64,000 nucleotides of DNA from Cercospora beticola (GCF_033473495.1 NC_088938.1:2170001-2234000), one strand, 5' to 3'; shown: positions 11,984 to 25,036, counted from the stretch's first letter. Notes: generated by a model from the letters alone, not told the origin. Numbers and translations are program-made.

Positions 11984-12464
11984 GACAGACAGAACAGGGC
12001 AAGAGGTTTTCCATGCTCTCACAGCTGGCAGAAGCCAAATTCAGCTGATGATCTGGGCAGCCAAGTCCACAACTTTACTCGCTCAAAACGCCAGAGTGCA
12101 GCGCCTTATCACCAAGTACAGGCTGGACATGACATCTCGAATTACTGGAAGAGGGGAATTTTAGATGTCATGCGAGCGATCCTTCTTCTATGTCCAGGGG
12201 ACCAGCGACATTTGAACACATTTAGCGTACGTAAACCTTCGCTCTCGGCCATTGTAGAGCGCGAGACCCCGAAACGAGGAGAGTTCGGTGTCGCGCGATC
12301 CTGGAGATCCAATGCGCGAAGCTTGGCTGGAGTCTTGGCTTTACCAACGACGATGCTCTCTCCTTAAGTCAAGGCTGCATTACTCAACCGGCTAGAGACC
12401 AATCTCTAGCTGACCAGCTCAATCCATTTGGCACGTTAATCTGAAAGGCATTTGTCAAGACGCA

Positions 12465-12516
12465 TGGCTTGTCTCGATGTGGACACAGATGCGAATCGAG
12501 AGCTCGAGACAAGCCA
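12465..12516. repeat. 13-bp perfect inverted repeat
   Basis: Arms TGGCTTGTCTCGA at 12465-12477 and TCGAGACAAGCCA at 12504-12516 are exact reverse complements separated by 26 bp. It lies about 400 bp upstream of the flavin hydroxylase start, so it could be a dimeric regulator site or simply a hairpin. Confidence 0.6.
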
Positions 12517-12814
12517 CTGAACACAACATGCGTATGGACAGTATATCCTCATACCACCGGATGCGTGCACGGCTAGCTCGGCGATGAAATGCCTATTTAG
12601 GTCTCGAATGAGCGACCGCGAGCTAGTCTGGCCGGTCTCGCGAGCTCGCTATCCACCATGGAGGTTAATCGCCCTAGAGGAGAGTAGCCAGAGCGGTTTG
12701 TCAGTCTGATCAGCTTGTGTATCCACTTGACCTCATACAGAGCAGTCGGGCTTCTGTGGCAACGAGGCCGAAGACACAGCGGAGGCGATAACGACGGCGG
12801 GCAAGATGGCGCAG

Positions 12815-12822
12815 TTTAAATA
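12815..12822 (+). promoter_or_regulatory. TATA-like box of the hydroxylase gene
   Basis: TTTAAATA, 98 bp before the ATG at 12920, in otherwise GC-balanced sequence. Position and orientation suit a core promoter; no experimental support. Confidence 0.4.
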
Positions 12823-12919
12823 AGGAGGCACAGATATGCCTGACGACAAGATGTGAAAACAGCAGCGTTTGCATCATTCGAGGACAGTTCTGAGTCTACG
12901 CAACACCGCGAGCACTACA

Positions 12920-14892
12920 ATGTCACACCCGACGATTGACACAAAATACTTGATAATCGGAGCAGGTCCAGCAGGATTGGCGTTGGCTGCTTTCCTAGGA
13001 CGCCTTGGTTCGTGACTCTCAGATATCACGCTGCGAAGCATTGACAATACTAATCCATGGCAGGTTTGGAAGGTATTGTGATTTCAAAAGCAGCATCTAC
13101 AGCATATGCGCCTCGGGCACATTGCTTCAACCCGTTCGGCTTTGGTAAGGATCGCAGCTTATTACGACGTTGGCACTATGAGCTGATCGAAATCCAAAGA
13201 GTGCTTTCGCGATATCGGTATCGAAGATGCTGCTTTGGACATGGCATTTACTGGCGACGCTACGTACTCGATGCGATGGTGCCGCGACATGAGAGGCACG
13301 AATTATGGACATGTACGGGGCTGGTGTGAGCATCCGCCCACGAAGGTGTGTCATAAGTCACTCCCTGTCGTGGAACGAGCTTGGAAAGCTGAGGAACGGG
13401 ACAGAGCATCCTGACCGATCTATCTCCTTGCGGCTTTGCGGAGTTCACTCAATCGCAGATGGAACCACTGCTGTTGAAGACTGCCTCACAACATGGGTTC
13501 ACTGTGCGATACTCCACCGAGCTGATCCATATTAAAGAGACGACAACAGGGCAGCCTCATAAGTCTCTTTATGAGTGCTCTGTTCGCGATCTGGTGTACG
13601 GACAGACATATATCATCCGAGCTTCGTACGTGTTCGGCGCAGATGGTGCACGAAGCCACGTCGGACGAGCACTGAGTTTTCCTTATACTGGAAAGCCAGG
13701 CGGCGGCAAAGCCTGCAATATACTTTTCCGTGCTGATCTCTCTCACATCATGATCCCCGAGCGACACGCAGGTCTTCATTGGATCCTGAAGCCAGATCGG
13801 GAGAATGGATTTGGTATTGTAGCGCATCTGCGCATGGTACGGCCGTGGAATGAATGGATCCTGGTTGGTTTCAGGGGAGATCAGAAAGATCCTTTCGAAA
13901 ACATGACCACCGAGAGTCCAGAGCTGGTCAACATCATAAGCGAGCTCATTGGCGACAAATCAGTCGTCATCGAGGTCTTGCGCTTAGACCCATGGAGTGT
14001 ACGAGAAAGTGTGGCCGACCGCTACGACCAGCACGGTCCGAACGTATATCTGCTTGGCGACGCTGCTCACCGTCATCCGCCTGCCTTTGGTCTCGGAAGC
14101 AATACCTGCGTTCAAGATGCATACAATCTTGCATGGAAGGTGGCGTACGTTGATCGTGGGCTTGCAGGACCGGGTCTACTGGCTTCTTATTCGCGCGAAC
14201 GTCAGCCCGTAGGATCGACTCTGGTCAAAGCTGCCAATGAAGGCCTTCGTGCGCACGCAGTAGTTTGGGAGTCCTTGGGCATGTTCTCTGAGTCTCGATC
14301 AGAGGGCGCCAAGCATTTGAAGCAGATCACCGCCTCAGACGAAGCCGGTAAAGCTGCGCGTCAGCGTCTGTCTTCTGCACTGGACCAGATTGGACACGAA
14401 ATCCAGAGCTTGGGTATTTGCTATAACCAGTGGTACGACGACTCTGATGCAGTATACACGCATGACGAGCCCGGTCCTCGCTCAGGCATTCCTGAAGACC
14501 CGGTTGCAGACCCGCTGATCACGACATACCCGGGCAGCCGGCTCCCGCACGCGTGGCTCGACGTCCCAGATCGTGGGAAGAGGATATCCACGCATGATCT
14601 CGCCGGTAAAGGGGCTTTCTGTCTTCTGTTTGGCGAAGGCGGCGCATCCTGGGGTGATGCAGCTAAAAATATCACGCTAAAGACTGGAATTCCGATCAAT
14701 GCTCATGGCATTGGACTTGGACTTGAATATATTGACATTGATCGAACTTGGTCGGCGCGTCGAGAAGTCAGTGAGGATGGATGTATACTGGTACGACCGG
14801 ATCGGTTTGTCGCTTGGCGTGCTCAAGAACTGGAGACAGATTGTGAACAGAAGCTTATGCTTGTGCTGAACAGTATTCTTCGTAGGGATTGA
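12920..14892 (+). CDS. FAD-dependent aromatic hydroxylase (phenol 2-monooxygenase-like)
   Basis: Flavoprotein monooxygenase of the PheA/TfdB group, which inserts one oxygen ortho to a phenolic hydroxyl using NAD(P)H and O2. Four exons (12920-13007, 13064-13144, 13200-13345, 13405-14892) give 600 aa with matching phases. Motifs in order: Rossmann GAGPAGLALA at residue ~13, the DG motif GADGARSHVGRAL, and the GD motif VYLLGDAAHRHPPAFGLGSN. A thioredoxin-like C-terminal domain follows (residues ~430-600), as in phenol hydroxylases. The first intron has an unusual GTTCGT donor, chosen because it restores LGRLGLEGIVISK. The gene lies near a vanillyl-alcohol-oxidase-like gene and a pathway-type regulator, suggesting aromatic catabolism or specialised metabolism. 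The substrate cannot be told from sequence. Confidence 0.88.
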
Positions 14893-15352
14893 TTAGTCAA
14901 CTTATTATTCGGGCTGAGATAAGAGTGCAACGGAGCGACAGAGGCTACAGTATGTTTTTTCCCAAGTCTTCTGACATTGACGTCTAAATTCTCCTTAATT
15001 GATCAAATATCATAGCTCCATTGATCCGGTCTGTGGCTGCAATCGGGCCCGAAATAAATCAGGACACATGGAAATGGAAAGTTCTCAGCCTTGGTGGCTT
15101 TTATCGTGCAGTTCAGCTGGAATAATTGTGTTCCAATCAGACTGCGGCCCAACACAAGCAGCACTTTTTAGTGGAAACGTGGTCAGGTTCTTGCATATGC
15201 CGAGGATTCGTCGTGCAGGGTTTCTATTCCTGCCGCATCCTCTACGGCGCTTGCTCCTAGCAAGGCTGTCGCGACGTATCAGCTCAATATGCCAGTATTT
15301 CCTGCAGCTTTCTGCTTGTATGATACCGACAAGTGTTGCGTTGCTTTCCATC
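14893..15352. other. Intergenic; open frame but leader-like
   Basis: The reading frame of the next gene stays open upstream to about 14999 and includes an ATG at 15068. However, the predicted residues are low in coding character and the ATG at 15353 begins a good signal peptide, so I keep this as promoter and leader. Confidence 0.4.
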
Positions 15353-16465
15353 ATGAGCCTTCGATACAAAGTCCTGTTTTTGGCGCTCACGCTGCTCGTC
15401 AACACAGCAGAGTGTGTGACACAAGCTCGACTGAAATTCGAAAAATGGTTCCCTTACTATTCCGAGGAGTTCCAAAGCATTCTGTCGAACTGCACTCAAG
15501 AATTAGAAGCATACCGCGTCAACAACAGAACATTCTGCTACTCGAACTGCGCATGCGTCGCCGACTGCATACTCGAAGAGGTCAAGGAGACGACGAAGTC
15601 AAACATGGCCTCGGCATCGATCGTGCTGGGTTTAATGCCTTCTGTACTGGCTTCGCTAGCACCAAGTATAGCAGAAATGGCATTACTGTCAGCACGTGCT
15701 CCCTTCCTAGCAGGCATATTGTGCTTTGGCTGCCCGGCAGCACGTTACGGCGGTATGCCAGATGTCAAGGCCGTACTAGCCGCGAAAGACTCCAAGGTCC
15801 TGGCAGCCTTCCAGAGTTTCGTCCAGAATAGCTCAGCGAGCGCGCGAACCGTGCTGAGAATATGTCTGTATGGACTCGCCCTGGCATCAGTGGCCAACAC
15901 CGTCGAGATGTCCATCAGAGTTGATATCAGAACGATCTCGGGCTGGCGGTGCGGCCAACTGTTCATGCCACTGATGTGGAGCGAGATGACATTTGTTACT
16001 TTCGTATTAGGCATGATTGCTGTGCGGACGAGAAGATCGAGACCGACCGGCGATACAAACCGAGAAGACGATCAGCAGTATTTGATAGCCAACGCTTCCA
16101 GGACAAGATCCACTGTCAGCAATTTCCGATTCGACATGGACAACTTCCGCCGGCTGGCGAGCGCCGAGGACACTGCAACGACGGAGCCCATCTGGTTCTT
16201 CTCGCTCTTTGCTGCAGTAGCACAGACTTCGTTCGGAGTTTTGGTCCTGTCGTCGCTCGTGTTCATTTCCATCGTCGATTCGATACCACTCTTCGTTCGA
16301 TATGCTGCTAGTTGCATTGTTGCGCGCTTGATTGTGACTTTTGAGCTGACAAGCGCAAGGCTTGAACGGACGGAAGACCAGGGTTCTTATGGTATGCTCG
16401 AGCAGTCTGGAGTGGAGCTACAAGATGTTAATGCAGCTCGAAACTCTGTTGTCAGCACAAAATAA
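15353..16465 (+). CDS. Multipass membrane protein with Cys-rich ectodomain, function unknown
   Basis: A single exon of 370 aa. The chosen start gives a signal peptide (KVLFLALTLLVNTAE) followed by a ~70-residue extracellular segment with five cysteines and N-glycosylation sites (NCT, NRT). Next come about five to six hydrophobic segments: residues ~85-115, ~120-140, ~165-187, ~200-222, and a long pair at ~280-325. The C-terminal tail is polar. I do not recognise the family; fungal genomes contain similar orphan membrane proteins. It follows the hydroxylase on the same strand with a ~460-bp gap. Transport or sensing would be guesses. Confidence 0.7.
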   Translation: MSLRYKVLFLALTLLVNTAECVTQARLKFEKWFPYYSEEFQSILSNCTQELEAYRVNNRTFCYSNCACVADCILEEVKETTKSNMASASIVLGLMPSVLASLAPSIAEMALLSARAPFLAGILCFGCPAARYGGMPDVKAVLAAKDSKVLAAFQSFVQNSSASARTVLRICLYGLALASVANTVEMSIRVDIRTISGWRCGQLFMPLMWSEMTFVTFVLGMIAVRTRRSRPTGDTNREDDQQYLIANASRTRSTVSNFRFDMDNFRRLASAEDTATTEPIWFFSLFAAVAQTSFGVLVLSSLVFISIVDSIPLFVRYAASCIVARLIVTFELTSARLERTEDQGSYGMLEQSGVELQDVNAARNSVVSTK

Positions 16466-16894
16466 ATGAAGGTGCTGGCTCCTGGGTGTGAAAGAAAGTG
16501 GACTGTATGTGAAGAGATGAAATCACATCAGGACGGCTTCTGCTCGGCGTACGTGGCCGACAGTAATGAATCCTTTCATCGTCTGCCTCACGATGAGAAT
16601 GCCGAGGGTTGTAAAAGAACGTGGTCCAAAACGATCCAGCGCGAACAGTCTCCACTGAGTCCGGCGTGAAGCATTCCATGTCTGCTCCATGAGGCTGCCT
16701 CAGCTCATTGTCTTGTGCGCTTGTCATCAATCGATTCAGAAGGCATTAGAACATGCTCGTCTGCGTGATGTCTGCCCCCGGGGACGCGTTTTGTGTTTGC
16801 AGGTCGGTTTTACGTCAAATTTGGCCAAAAATAAAAAATTGCACACCCATTACAGCACCCCCACGACGACGGCGAGGACAATGGCAAAAAGAGA

Positions 16895-16978
16895 TGCCCT
16901 CTACTGGATTCGAACCAATGACCTCATCATCACAGGCTACTGAGGATACTAGTGATGCGCTCTACCCCTGACTATGGT
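16895..16978 (-). tRNA. Degenerate tRNA-Thr(AGT) with intron, probable pseudogene
   Basis: On the minus strand a good T arm (ATTGG-TTCGAAT-CCAGT) is followed by AGAGGGC plus discriminator A and then a T5 run typical of Pol III termination. An anticodon stem CATCA/TGATG closes a 20-nt loop beginning CTAGTA, that is U33 and anticodon AGT plus a ~13-nt intron at the usual place. The 5' part is broken. The D arm reads AGTCAGGGGTAGAGC, apparently one base short of GCTC...GAGC, and the 5' acceptor strand (near ACACCAT) cannot pair with AGAGGGC. So the 3' half is intact and the 5' half has decayed. It could be a recent pseudogene or a partial copy. Confidence 0.6.
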
Positions 16979-17327
16979 GTTGTTAGTGAATGGTGTGGAT
17001 GTGAGTGAAGATGAGTTGACATACGCTAAGAGGGCTATGATTGGCTGTAATTGATGTGTAAGCATAATTCTCGAACGTATACAAGTGCTTGCAATATGCT
17101 GGGCCGAGGCGGTGTGCAGAGTGCAGAAAATGAAAAAAAAATCGTTCACTTGGTTCGGGGTGGGTCTTGGCTTGGCGCTTAGCCTCTTTGGGATTGTTCC
17201 AGACCGCAGCGCTACAACTATTTGGCAACGTCGATGAACGTATAGTAATATCTGGAAAGGGTTCTGCCCATGATCGAAATATCATTCAATGTCGTCCCAA
17301 CTATACAACACAAAACGGCTCGTGTCT

Positions 17328-19295
<1,968 letters not shown>

Positions 19296-19430
19296 TGTGA
19301 CAGATTTGCTGGTGGAATTGAGACTGGGGTAGAGCTAGAGGGGACAGGTACCACTCAGAGGCATACGACGATTCTTATATGTTCACCATTGTACGCGGCA
19401 GTACTGCTCCGTCCTCCAGTGGTTCGGCAC

Positions 19431-21966
19431 TTAGATCTCTGAATACTCTGGGCGCACCAGCTTGATCGTCGTGAGGGGTCCTGCCGAAAGTGGGAAGCGT
19501 GTCGTCGGAAAATTCCCCACACGTAGAATGGCTGTTACACAGTCACCTGATGTTCTGTAGGAGGTATTGCCACACAGATTCGTGGCCAATGATATGGTTG
19601 TTATATCGAAAATCAAGCGTCAGCATATCGAGCCCAGCGAAGGAGGGTGCCTTCTCACGTGGCCAGCTGCATGCTTCCAAATAGATCAACCAGCTTGTGT
19701 ACTTGGCTCATATCCGACTCGTCGTACCGACTGAGCAGCTGGCTGATCAAGCTCTTGCCAGCGAATCCGTTGGTTTGATCGTAGGATTGCGCGTGCATGC
19801 TCTCCGAGCTGTTCAGAATCAAGTCTGCCAGACACCAGAATTCTGGGGCGTGCCTGGCGAAACCAAGTCTCTTCCAACAGTCAGCAGCACGAGTTGGTGT
19901 CCTCTCTTCAAGACCAGGCGGATCACTTCTCTCCAACCAGATCCTTCTCCAAGCGTCGAGAGCTCGTCTCACAAGGGCAGTTTGACTTGTTGGTAGCGGG
20001 TGACAACGAGCATGGAAAAGCTGTACGTGCAGTGCTGCAGAAAGGTCAATTAGATCGTGCATGCAGGTGACTCAGCGGCTCTTTCGAGCAACAAGACTGC
20101 TGGCAAGGGAGATTCTGGACGAACTTACGATGAACGAGAATGAAGAGGTTCAACGAGCTCATTGAGCGAAGTAGAACCTCATCTGCATCTGATAGACTGT
20201 CCGCCCACAGCATCGAAAGAACTTGATGTACCAGCGGCTGTCGTTGACCGAGCTCAGAGAGCGCATATGACTGAATGGCATCAGACCAGGCTGACACATT
20301 ATCCGCTTGGAAGCAAAGTTCTGGGCAGGACAACGAGAATCGAGCTTCGCCTGGAGCCATGCGTGGTGGAGTGTTGTTGAAGATGACGTATGCTGTGTCG
20401 AGGAGCACAACCTACAAGCATATAATAACGTGTAAGCATTTGCTGAAGGCCCATTGAGAGATGCGAAAACTCCCTTCCTGCTGCACTTACGTATGTCAAT
20501 GTGCGTATCAGCTCCTCTCTGAGAGCAAACTCTTTCCATGCCTGAACTCTCGATGGGCCTTGAATGTAGCGCGAGAGGTCCCCATGGGAGATGTCTTCAT
20601 TGCAGACGCTTCTAAAGATGCCGATGATGTCCGTATAGCGAGAACGTCTGGCTCTTCGTTTCGCTGCCTCGGCGCCTTCCCAGGTCTGTAGCAAGATCAC
20701 ACAATATGCTGCTCTCAGCGCGTCTAGGCGTTCTTGAAGCTTTGCGAAATTATGCGCGCTGCTGTCCGTTTGCAGTGGATCGTCTGTCAGTTCAGGTGCT
20801 GAGAATACCCATTCTTCAACCGCATCGAGCCAAAGCAAGGCAGATTCTCGATGACCTGTTACGGGGCTGAGGCATGCTCCGAGTAAGGCCATGACCGCGA
20901 GGAGCGTCGAAGGGGATTCGGCAATGGCGAAAGTTGGTTTGTGAATGATCGGACAATTCGGATGCCACAATGCCCAATATGCGGCCAGGTGGAATTGCAG
21001 CTGGGAAGGTGTAAAGAAATCATAGCAGGCAGTTTTGAGAGATTCGGGCCAACCTAAATCAGAACCTGTTCTCCGAGCAAGCAGCTCGCTACTGCGTTCG
21101 ATGGCCGCGACAATGTGATGAGACTTTTCGGCCACTGTTGCGTCAAGCTGCGAGTCGACATACTGGTAACCCAGACAATCGATAAACATAGCACGCTGTT
21201 CTAGACTTCCGCAATCAAACGAGCTCGCAAGACCTTTCGTATCGGTGAAATTCGACAAGAACTCGAGGCGGCGCACGTTGGGCTCCAAAGTCCAGTCACC
21301 ACGATTAGTGGTACCATTCGGCAGCGGTAAGTCGTCAGTCGCATCGTACGTGTACGTCTGCGATTCGGGGCTAGGATCCGAGAAGGGTTCGATTGGAGGC
21401 CAGTCATGTGGATTAGGCGTTGTGTTATCGTTGGGCATCGAGACCGACACGGCGTCTTCAGCTCCGAGCTCACGTTCATTTGCTTCATCGTGCGTACGCT
21501 GCAGCCATTGTTCGACATCAGACCGACTACTCGTTGCAGCTTTTTGATTAGTACTTATACGATCGGTGTAAACGCATGTCTGCTTCCGGTGCGCGCACGG
21601 AAGACACGGTTGAGTGCCATTGCAGCCTTTCTTCTGACGTATACAGGAATCACAAGACTTCCTCTTGCGGCCCCGTTGCTGAACTGCGATCAGGCTGGAC
21701 GCGGTTTTGGTGTTGGGTTTCGCCTTGCAGGTCTTGAGGTGGCGAACAAGAACATCGCGGCGTGCGAAGGCTTGACTGCAAAACGGGCAGGAGAAAGGCC
21801 TGTCATCAGAATCTGCCCGGATGGGTTGGAAGTCAGCGATCTGCCCCACCCGAGCAGGCAGTCGATAGTACCTACGCACGCTCAAGTTATGCCTCTGCAA
21901 GTGCTCCAGCTTGCCATACGTCGCAGGGCAAGACTGGCACTGGAAGCTTGCGCTTGCCGCCTCCAT
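19431..21966 (-). CDS. Hybrid C2H2 + Zn2Cys6 transcription factor
   Basis: Five exons (21966-21876, 21812-20491, 20411-20129, 20034-19659, 19554-19431) encode 731 aa. Residues ~10-30 form a C2H2 finger (CQSCPATYGKLEHLQRH, then H four residues later). A second finger, CPFC...HLKTC, follows, then the fungal binuclear cluster CDSC-IRQKKG-C-NGTQP-C-LP-C-AHRKQT-C. Residues ~300-700 match the fungal-specific regulatory (middle homology) region in composition. The first intron is 63 bp with no stop, so a read-through start at 22137 is possible. Splicing restores the second zinc histidine of finger 1, which favours the model. It lies immediately upstream of the VAO-like oxidase, as expected for a pathway regulator. 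Confidence 0.85.
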
Positions 21967-22594
21967 TGCACAATGTGTTCGTCGGCAATTGTCGAGTGTA
22001 TCAGAACTTCGGGAATTCCCCACCGGCTTGTATACTGACTGCGGGTCGTCGAGCTGAGGGTCTTCACTAGAGCAGGTTGTCAGCTTCCCCACTTGCATCT
22101 CCGCGTGGCGCAAAAGTGTAAAGTGGTACCTGCACATTTCCTGCTTGGCGTTCTGGACCTCATTGAAGTGGTGTTCGTTCAGTCGTCAAATTCCTGCCTC
22201 AGCTATTGAGTAGTTATTCTGCTTCGGTGTGGAAAGGAAAAGTCTAGGAAAAGTCAATGCGCCAGACCGACCATGCCATTCTTAAATCAAGGCAATCGCT
22301 TCAAGAGTGCGAAGTAGCTCCTTCACGTGCGTAATGCTGATTAAGAATGGTATTTGCCGTTGTCTAGCTACAAAGCATAGCTTGACCTTCATATCGCTTC
22401 ATAAATTAATTCTCGCTGCCATCATTAGCTATCGGGGCGGTAATGGTGGCGGCGCAGGCAATGCCCTTGGTGGCAGTCGCGGTTCTTTTAGCAGAACGAG
22501 AGTCTGATTGTCGAATGCCGGTACCGACTTCCTTCGGATCTCAAGATATGGATATCGATCAATACCGTACTGATCTCACATCAGCTATCTGCTA
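21967..22594. other. Intergenic, no gene seen
   Basis: 628 bp upstream of the regulator and downstream of the next minus-strand gene. The minus frame of the regulator stays open to 22137, but beyond that only short frames exist. A GGTGGCGG-type G-rich patch lies near 22436-22490. Confidence 0.4.
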
Positions 22595-23146
22595 TCAAGA
22601 AATTTCGGGAAACAGGCTTACCGAGACCAAAGTCGCATGAGGCTGATTTATGCGATACCCATGCCACGTCAAGCTTTGCCAGGTGGGCTCAAAACCGCAC
22701 AGTGGACCAAGTGAGCTTTCGAGATCGGCAATCGTCATATCGCCTGTTGCCAGTAATCGATGGTTGTAACCGTACTCGTTTTCAACGATAATGCTGAATT
22801 CCGGAAAGATATGCACTCCTGGTATGCTTTCGGCAGACATTGATGAACAAGACGACGTTGATCTTGCCGATGCCATGGAACATGATCGTGCGCCCAGCCA
22901 GTCAGACAAGGACCCAGTCGTGCCAGTATGTTGTGAGGTAGATGAGAAGCGGGACTCTGGACTCGGTATGCTGCCAGAAGGGAGCGACTTAACAGCTCGA
23001 ATGATGTCGTTCGTGATTGTTGCGAGCGTGAATTCGACGTCGCCGTCCATCCGTTCCAGTTCGAAGTTGATCTCGCGAATCGCGAACGCGACATCCAATG
23101 GAATTTCAAGTGTGACCTCGACCGACATTGTGTTAGTGTTTAGCAT
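22595..23146 (-). CDS. Hypothetical protein, 183 aa
   Basis: A single open frame starting with two candidate ATGs (23146 and 23128; the second, MSVEVTLEIPLDVAF, looks better). An acidic, Val/Ile-rich N-terminal third is followed by a Ser/Thr-rich linker (~residues 70-115). The end is a more structured region with EYGYNHRLLATGDMTIADL and WQSLTWHGYRI, loosely like a ubiquitin-type beta-grasp fold. No family recognised. A GTAAGC near the end could be a splice donor, but the following acceptor would make a very short intron, so the stop at 22595 is kept. Confidence 0.5.
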   Translation of the reverse strand: MLNTNTMSVEVTLEIPLDVAFAIREINFELERMDGDVEFTLATITNDIIRAVKSLPSGSIPSPESRFSSTSQHTGTTGSLSDWLGARSCSMASARSTSSCSSMSAESIPGVHIFPEFSIIVENEYGYNHRLLATGDMTIADLESSLGPLCGFEPTWQSLTWHGYRINQPHATLVSVSLFPEIS

Positions 23147-23842
23147 TTTCGAGCAGGTTGTATACCACTATGCTTGATCTTATATTGTCAGTGAAGCCGT
23201 TGCGTGTTTTGAGCTAGTCGTTGAGTCGGTATGGTGACCCTGTAACGGCCTTCCAAGCAGCTAGAGCTGAGGGATTTAGACTACCAGACTACATGCGCAT
23301 CTGGCCTGTGATGGCACTAAGTGGTATCGTGAAGTTTCGGTCTCTGTACTTGCTCAAATCCTTGCGTCCGATGACCTTTTCAGCCTGCTCGAGCGAAGGA
23401 GCGCCTGCGTGATTCGTCATCTTCTTGAGCGTAACGGCAACATCGTTCTTGAGTTACGAGCGGCTGCATCGTGTCTACGGCCGTCGTGCGAGACATGAAT
23501 GATGTTGAGGGTGTGGTTATGTCGCGTCGTGGACGCGGTGCGAGAGATTTGTTTCCGCCACAATTCGTCCCAGCACTTTCGCTGCTCAATGTCACCTGAT
23601 GGCCATTCGGGGGACGAGACAGAAGTGCAAGCAAACGGAGGCACGAGCAGTGTCAAACCAAGACCTGCAATGTGTCATCTGCATACACAGATTTAAGGAA
23701 TGTAAGCTCAAGAACCTTTCGGGGCTCTCCTGCCAATAAGCTGCCCTAAACCCACTGCCAAAAGGGTCGCAAATTGCCAGAGAGCGTGATATAGCCTGTT
23801 GTCCGATCCCCGAATGCAGGTGACAGATTGTATATACGTCCT
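23147..23842. other. Intergenic with a short coding-like stretch
   Basis: 696 bp. On the minus strand about 23292-23450 reads as a coding-like tail (NDVAVTLKKM, AGAPSLEQAEKVIG, then RDRNFTIPLSAITG and a stop). It has no upstream exon in frame: the neighbouring MSRTTAVDTMQPL frame is offset and the 10 bp between cannot be an intron. It may be a broken gene end. Nothing else is supported. Confidence 0.35.
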
Positions 23843-25036
23843 TCACAGCCTCGCCTTCCCTTGCTCTTCCCTCGCTTGCTTCTCATACTTCTGCACATCG
23901 AGCCAAGCCATCTCGCCCATCGGCTTCGCCTGCACGCCATATTCCAGCGCGTTCGGACTACTCGCCTGCCGTACAGCATATCTCGCTGCAATACCCTGGC
24001 AAATAATCGCGCCACGATACAGACCAAACGCATCGCCCCAGGTGAGTTCCTTCTCCGAGTACTCCCAGTCTACGACTTCATGATACCATTGCAACACCTC
24101 TTTCCTGGTCGGCAGGCCGGGGGTGTTGCCATCTTTGAACCTGTCATTTGCACGGCCTATGGACTTGGCGAGAGGGCTATCGGCAGACACCCAGGGAGAT
24201 GTGAGATTGACAATGTCGGACAAGGGATGGCCAATGGTGGCCATTTCCCAATCCAAGATGCCAATGACGTATGGCTCTGTTGGGTGGAAGACCATGTTGT
24301 CGATCTTGTAGTCTCCGTGTACGAACGTTCCGCGATCTTTGGGCTGCGTGGCCGGGTTCGCGAAGAACTTCACCATATCATCGTAGTGTGGAATAGCGCC
24401 AACAGGCTCTCCTGTCTCAACATCTTTCGTTTGAGCTTGGGCTACACTCAAAGTCGCAAACGTCTTCAGCTGTCGGTTGTAGAAGTTGTTCGGACGTCCA
24501 AAATTCTCCATGTTCACACTCTTGGGCGATACACTGTGGAATTTGGCCAGAGTCGTGACCGCGCTCTTCCACATTGCTCGTCTGTGCTCCGCTGAGACAT
24601 CTGGGATCAAGGGATCCGCGAAGATACGACCATTCAGGAAGCCCATGATATAGAACGCAGTGCCCACCACGCTGTCGTCCTCACAGAGGCATATCGCTTT
24701 CGGTACAGGCACAGCTGTATCTTGCAACGCTGCTATTATCCGGTATTCTCGGTCGACCTGGTGGGCGGTTTTGGAGAGGAGCTTTCCCGGAGGCTTCTTT
24801 CGCATGACATATTTGGCGCCCGTGGAGTCGGTGAGGAGGTACGTTGGGTTCGATTGGCCATATCCGAACTGTCACAAGTGTGTCTTAGCGTTGGGTTTCT
24901 CGAGCATGTACTGGACTTGGCTGGAGGCTGAGCGTACCTGCTTCACATCTATGGGTGTCTTGATCTCGGGCGCATTCTGATCGATGTATTTGGACAGATT
25001 GTCGAGGTTTATGGGTTGTCTGATGGGGCCTGCCAT
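23843..25036 (-). CDS. ACAD10/11-like phosphotransferase-fold protein (APH family)
   Basis: Two exons, 25036-24938 and 24868-23843, give 374 aa. The kinase-like aminoglycoside-phosphotransferase fold is plain: nucleotide loop FGYGQSNPTYLL, Lys/Arg strand YVMRKKPPGKLL at ~residue 60, catalytic FVHGDYKIDNMVF and the metal motif GILDWEMATIGHPLSD. This is the N-terminal domain type of ACAD10/11, which in animals phosphorylates 4-hydroxyacyl-CoAs ahead of dehydration. Here, as in most fungi, it stands alone without the acyl-CoA dehydrogenase domain. The frame is open upstream to an ATG at 25282, which would add 82 residues rich in Arg and Phe, like a mitochondrial presequence. The shorter start is chosen by family length. 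Confidence 0.85.

Larger units (their letters stand above)
11984..12919. other. Intergenic with hairpins and a TATA-like box
   Basis: 936 bp without a gene. It contains a 7-bp-arm hairpin (CTAGAGA...TCTCTAG near 12393-12410), a 13-bp-arm inverted repeat at 12465-12516, and TTTAAATA about 100 bp before the next start codon. It probably carries the complete promoter of the hydroxylase gene downstream. Confidence 0.5.
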
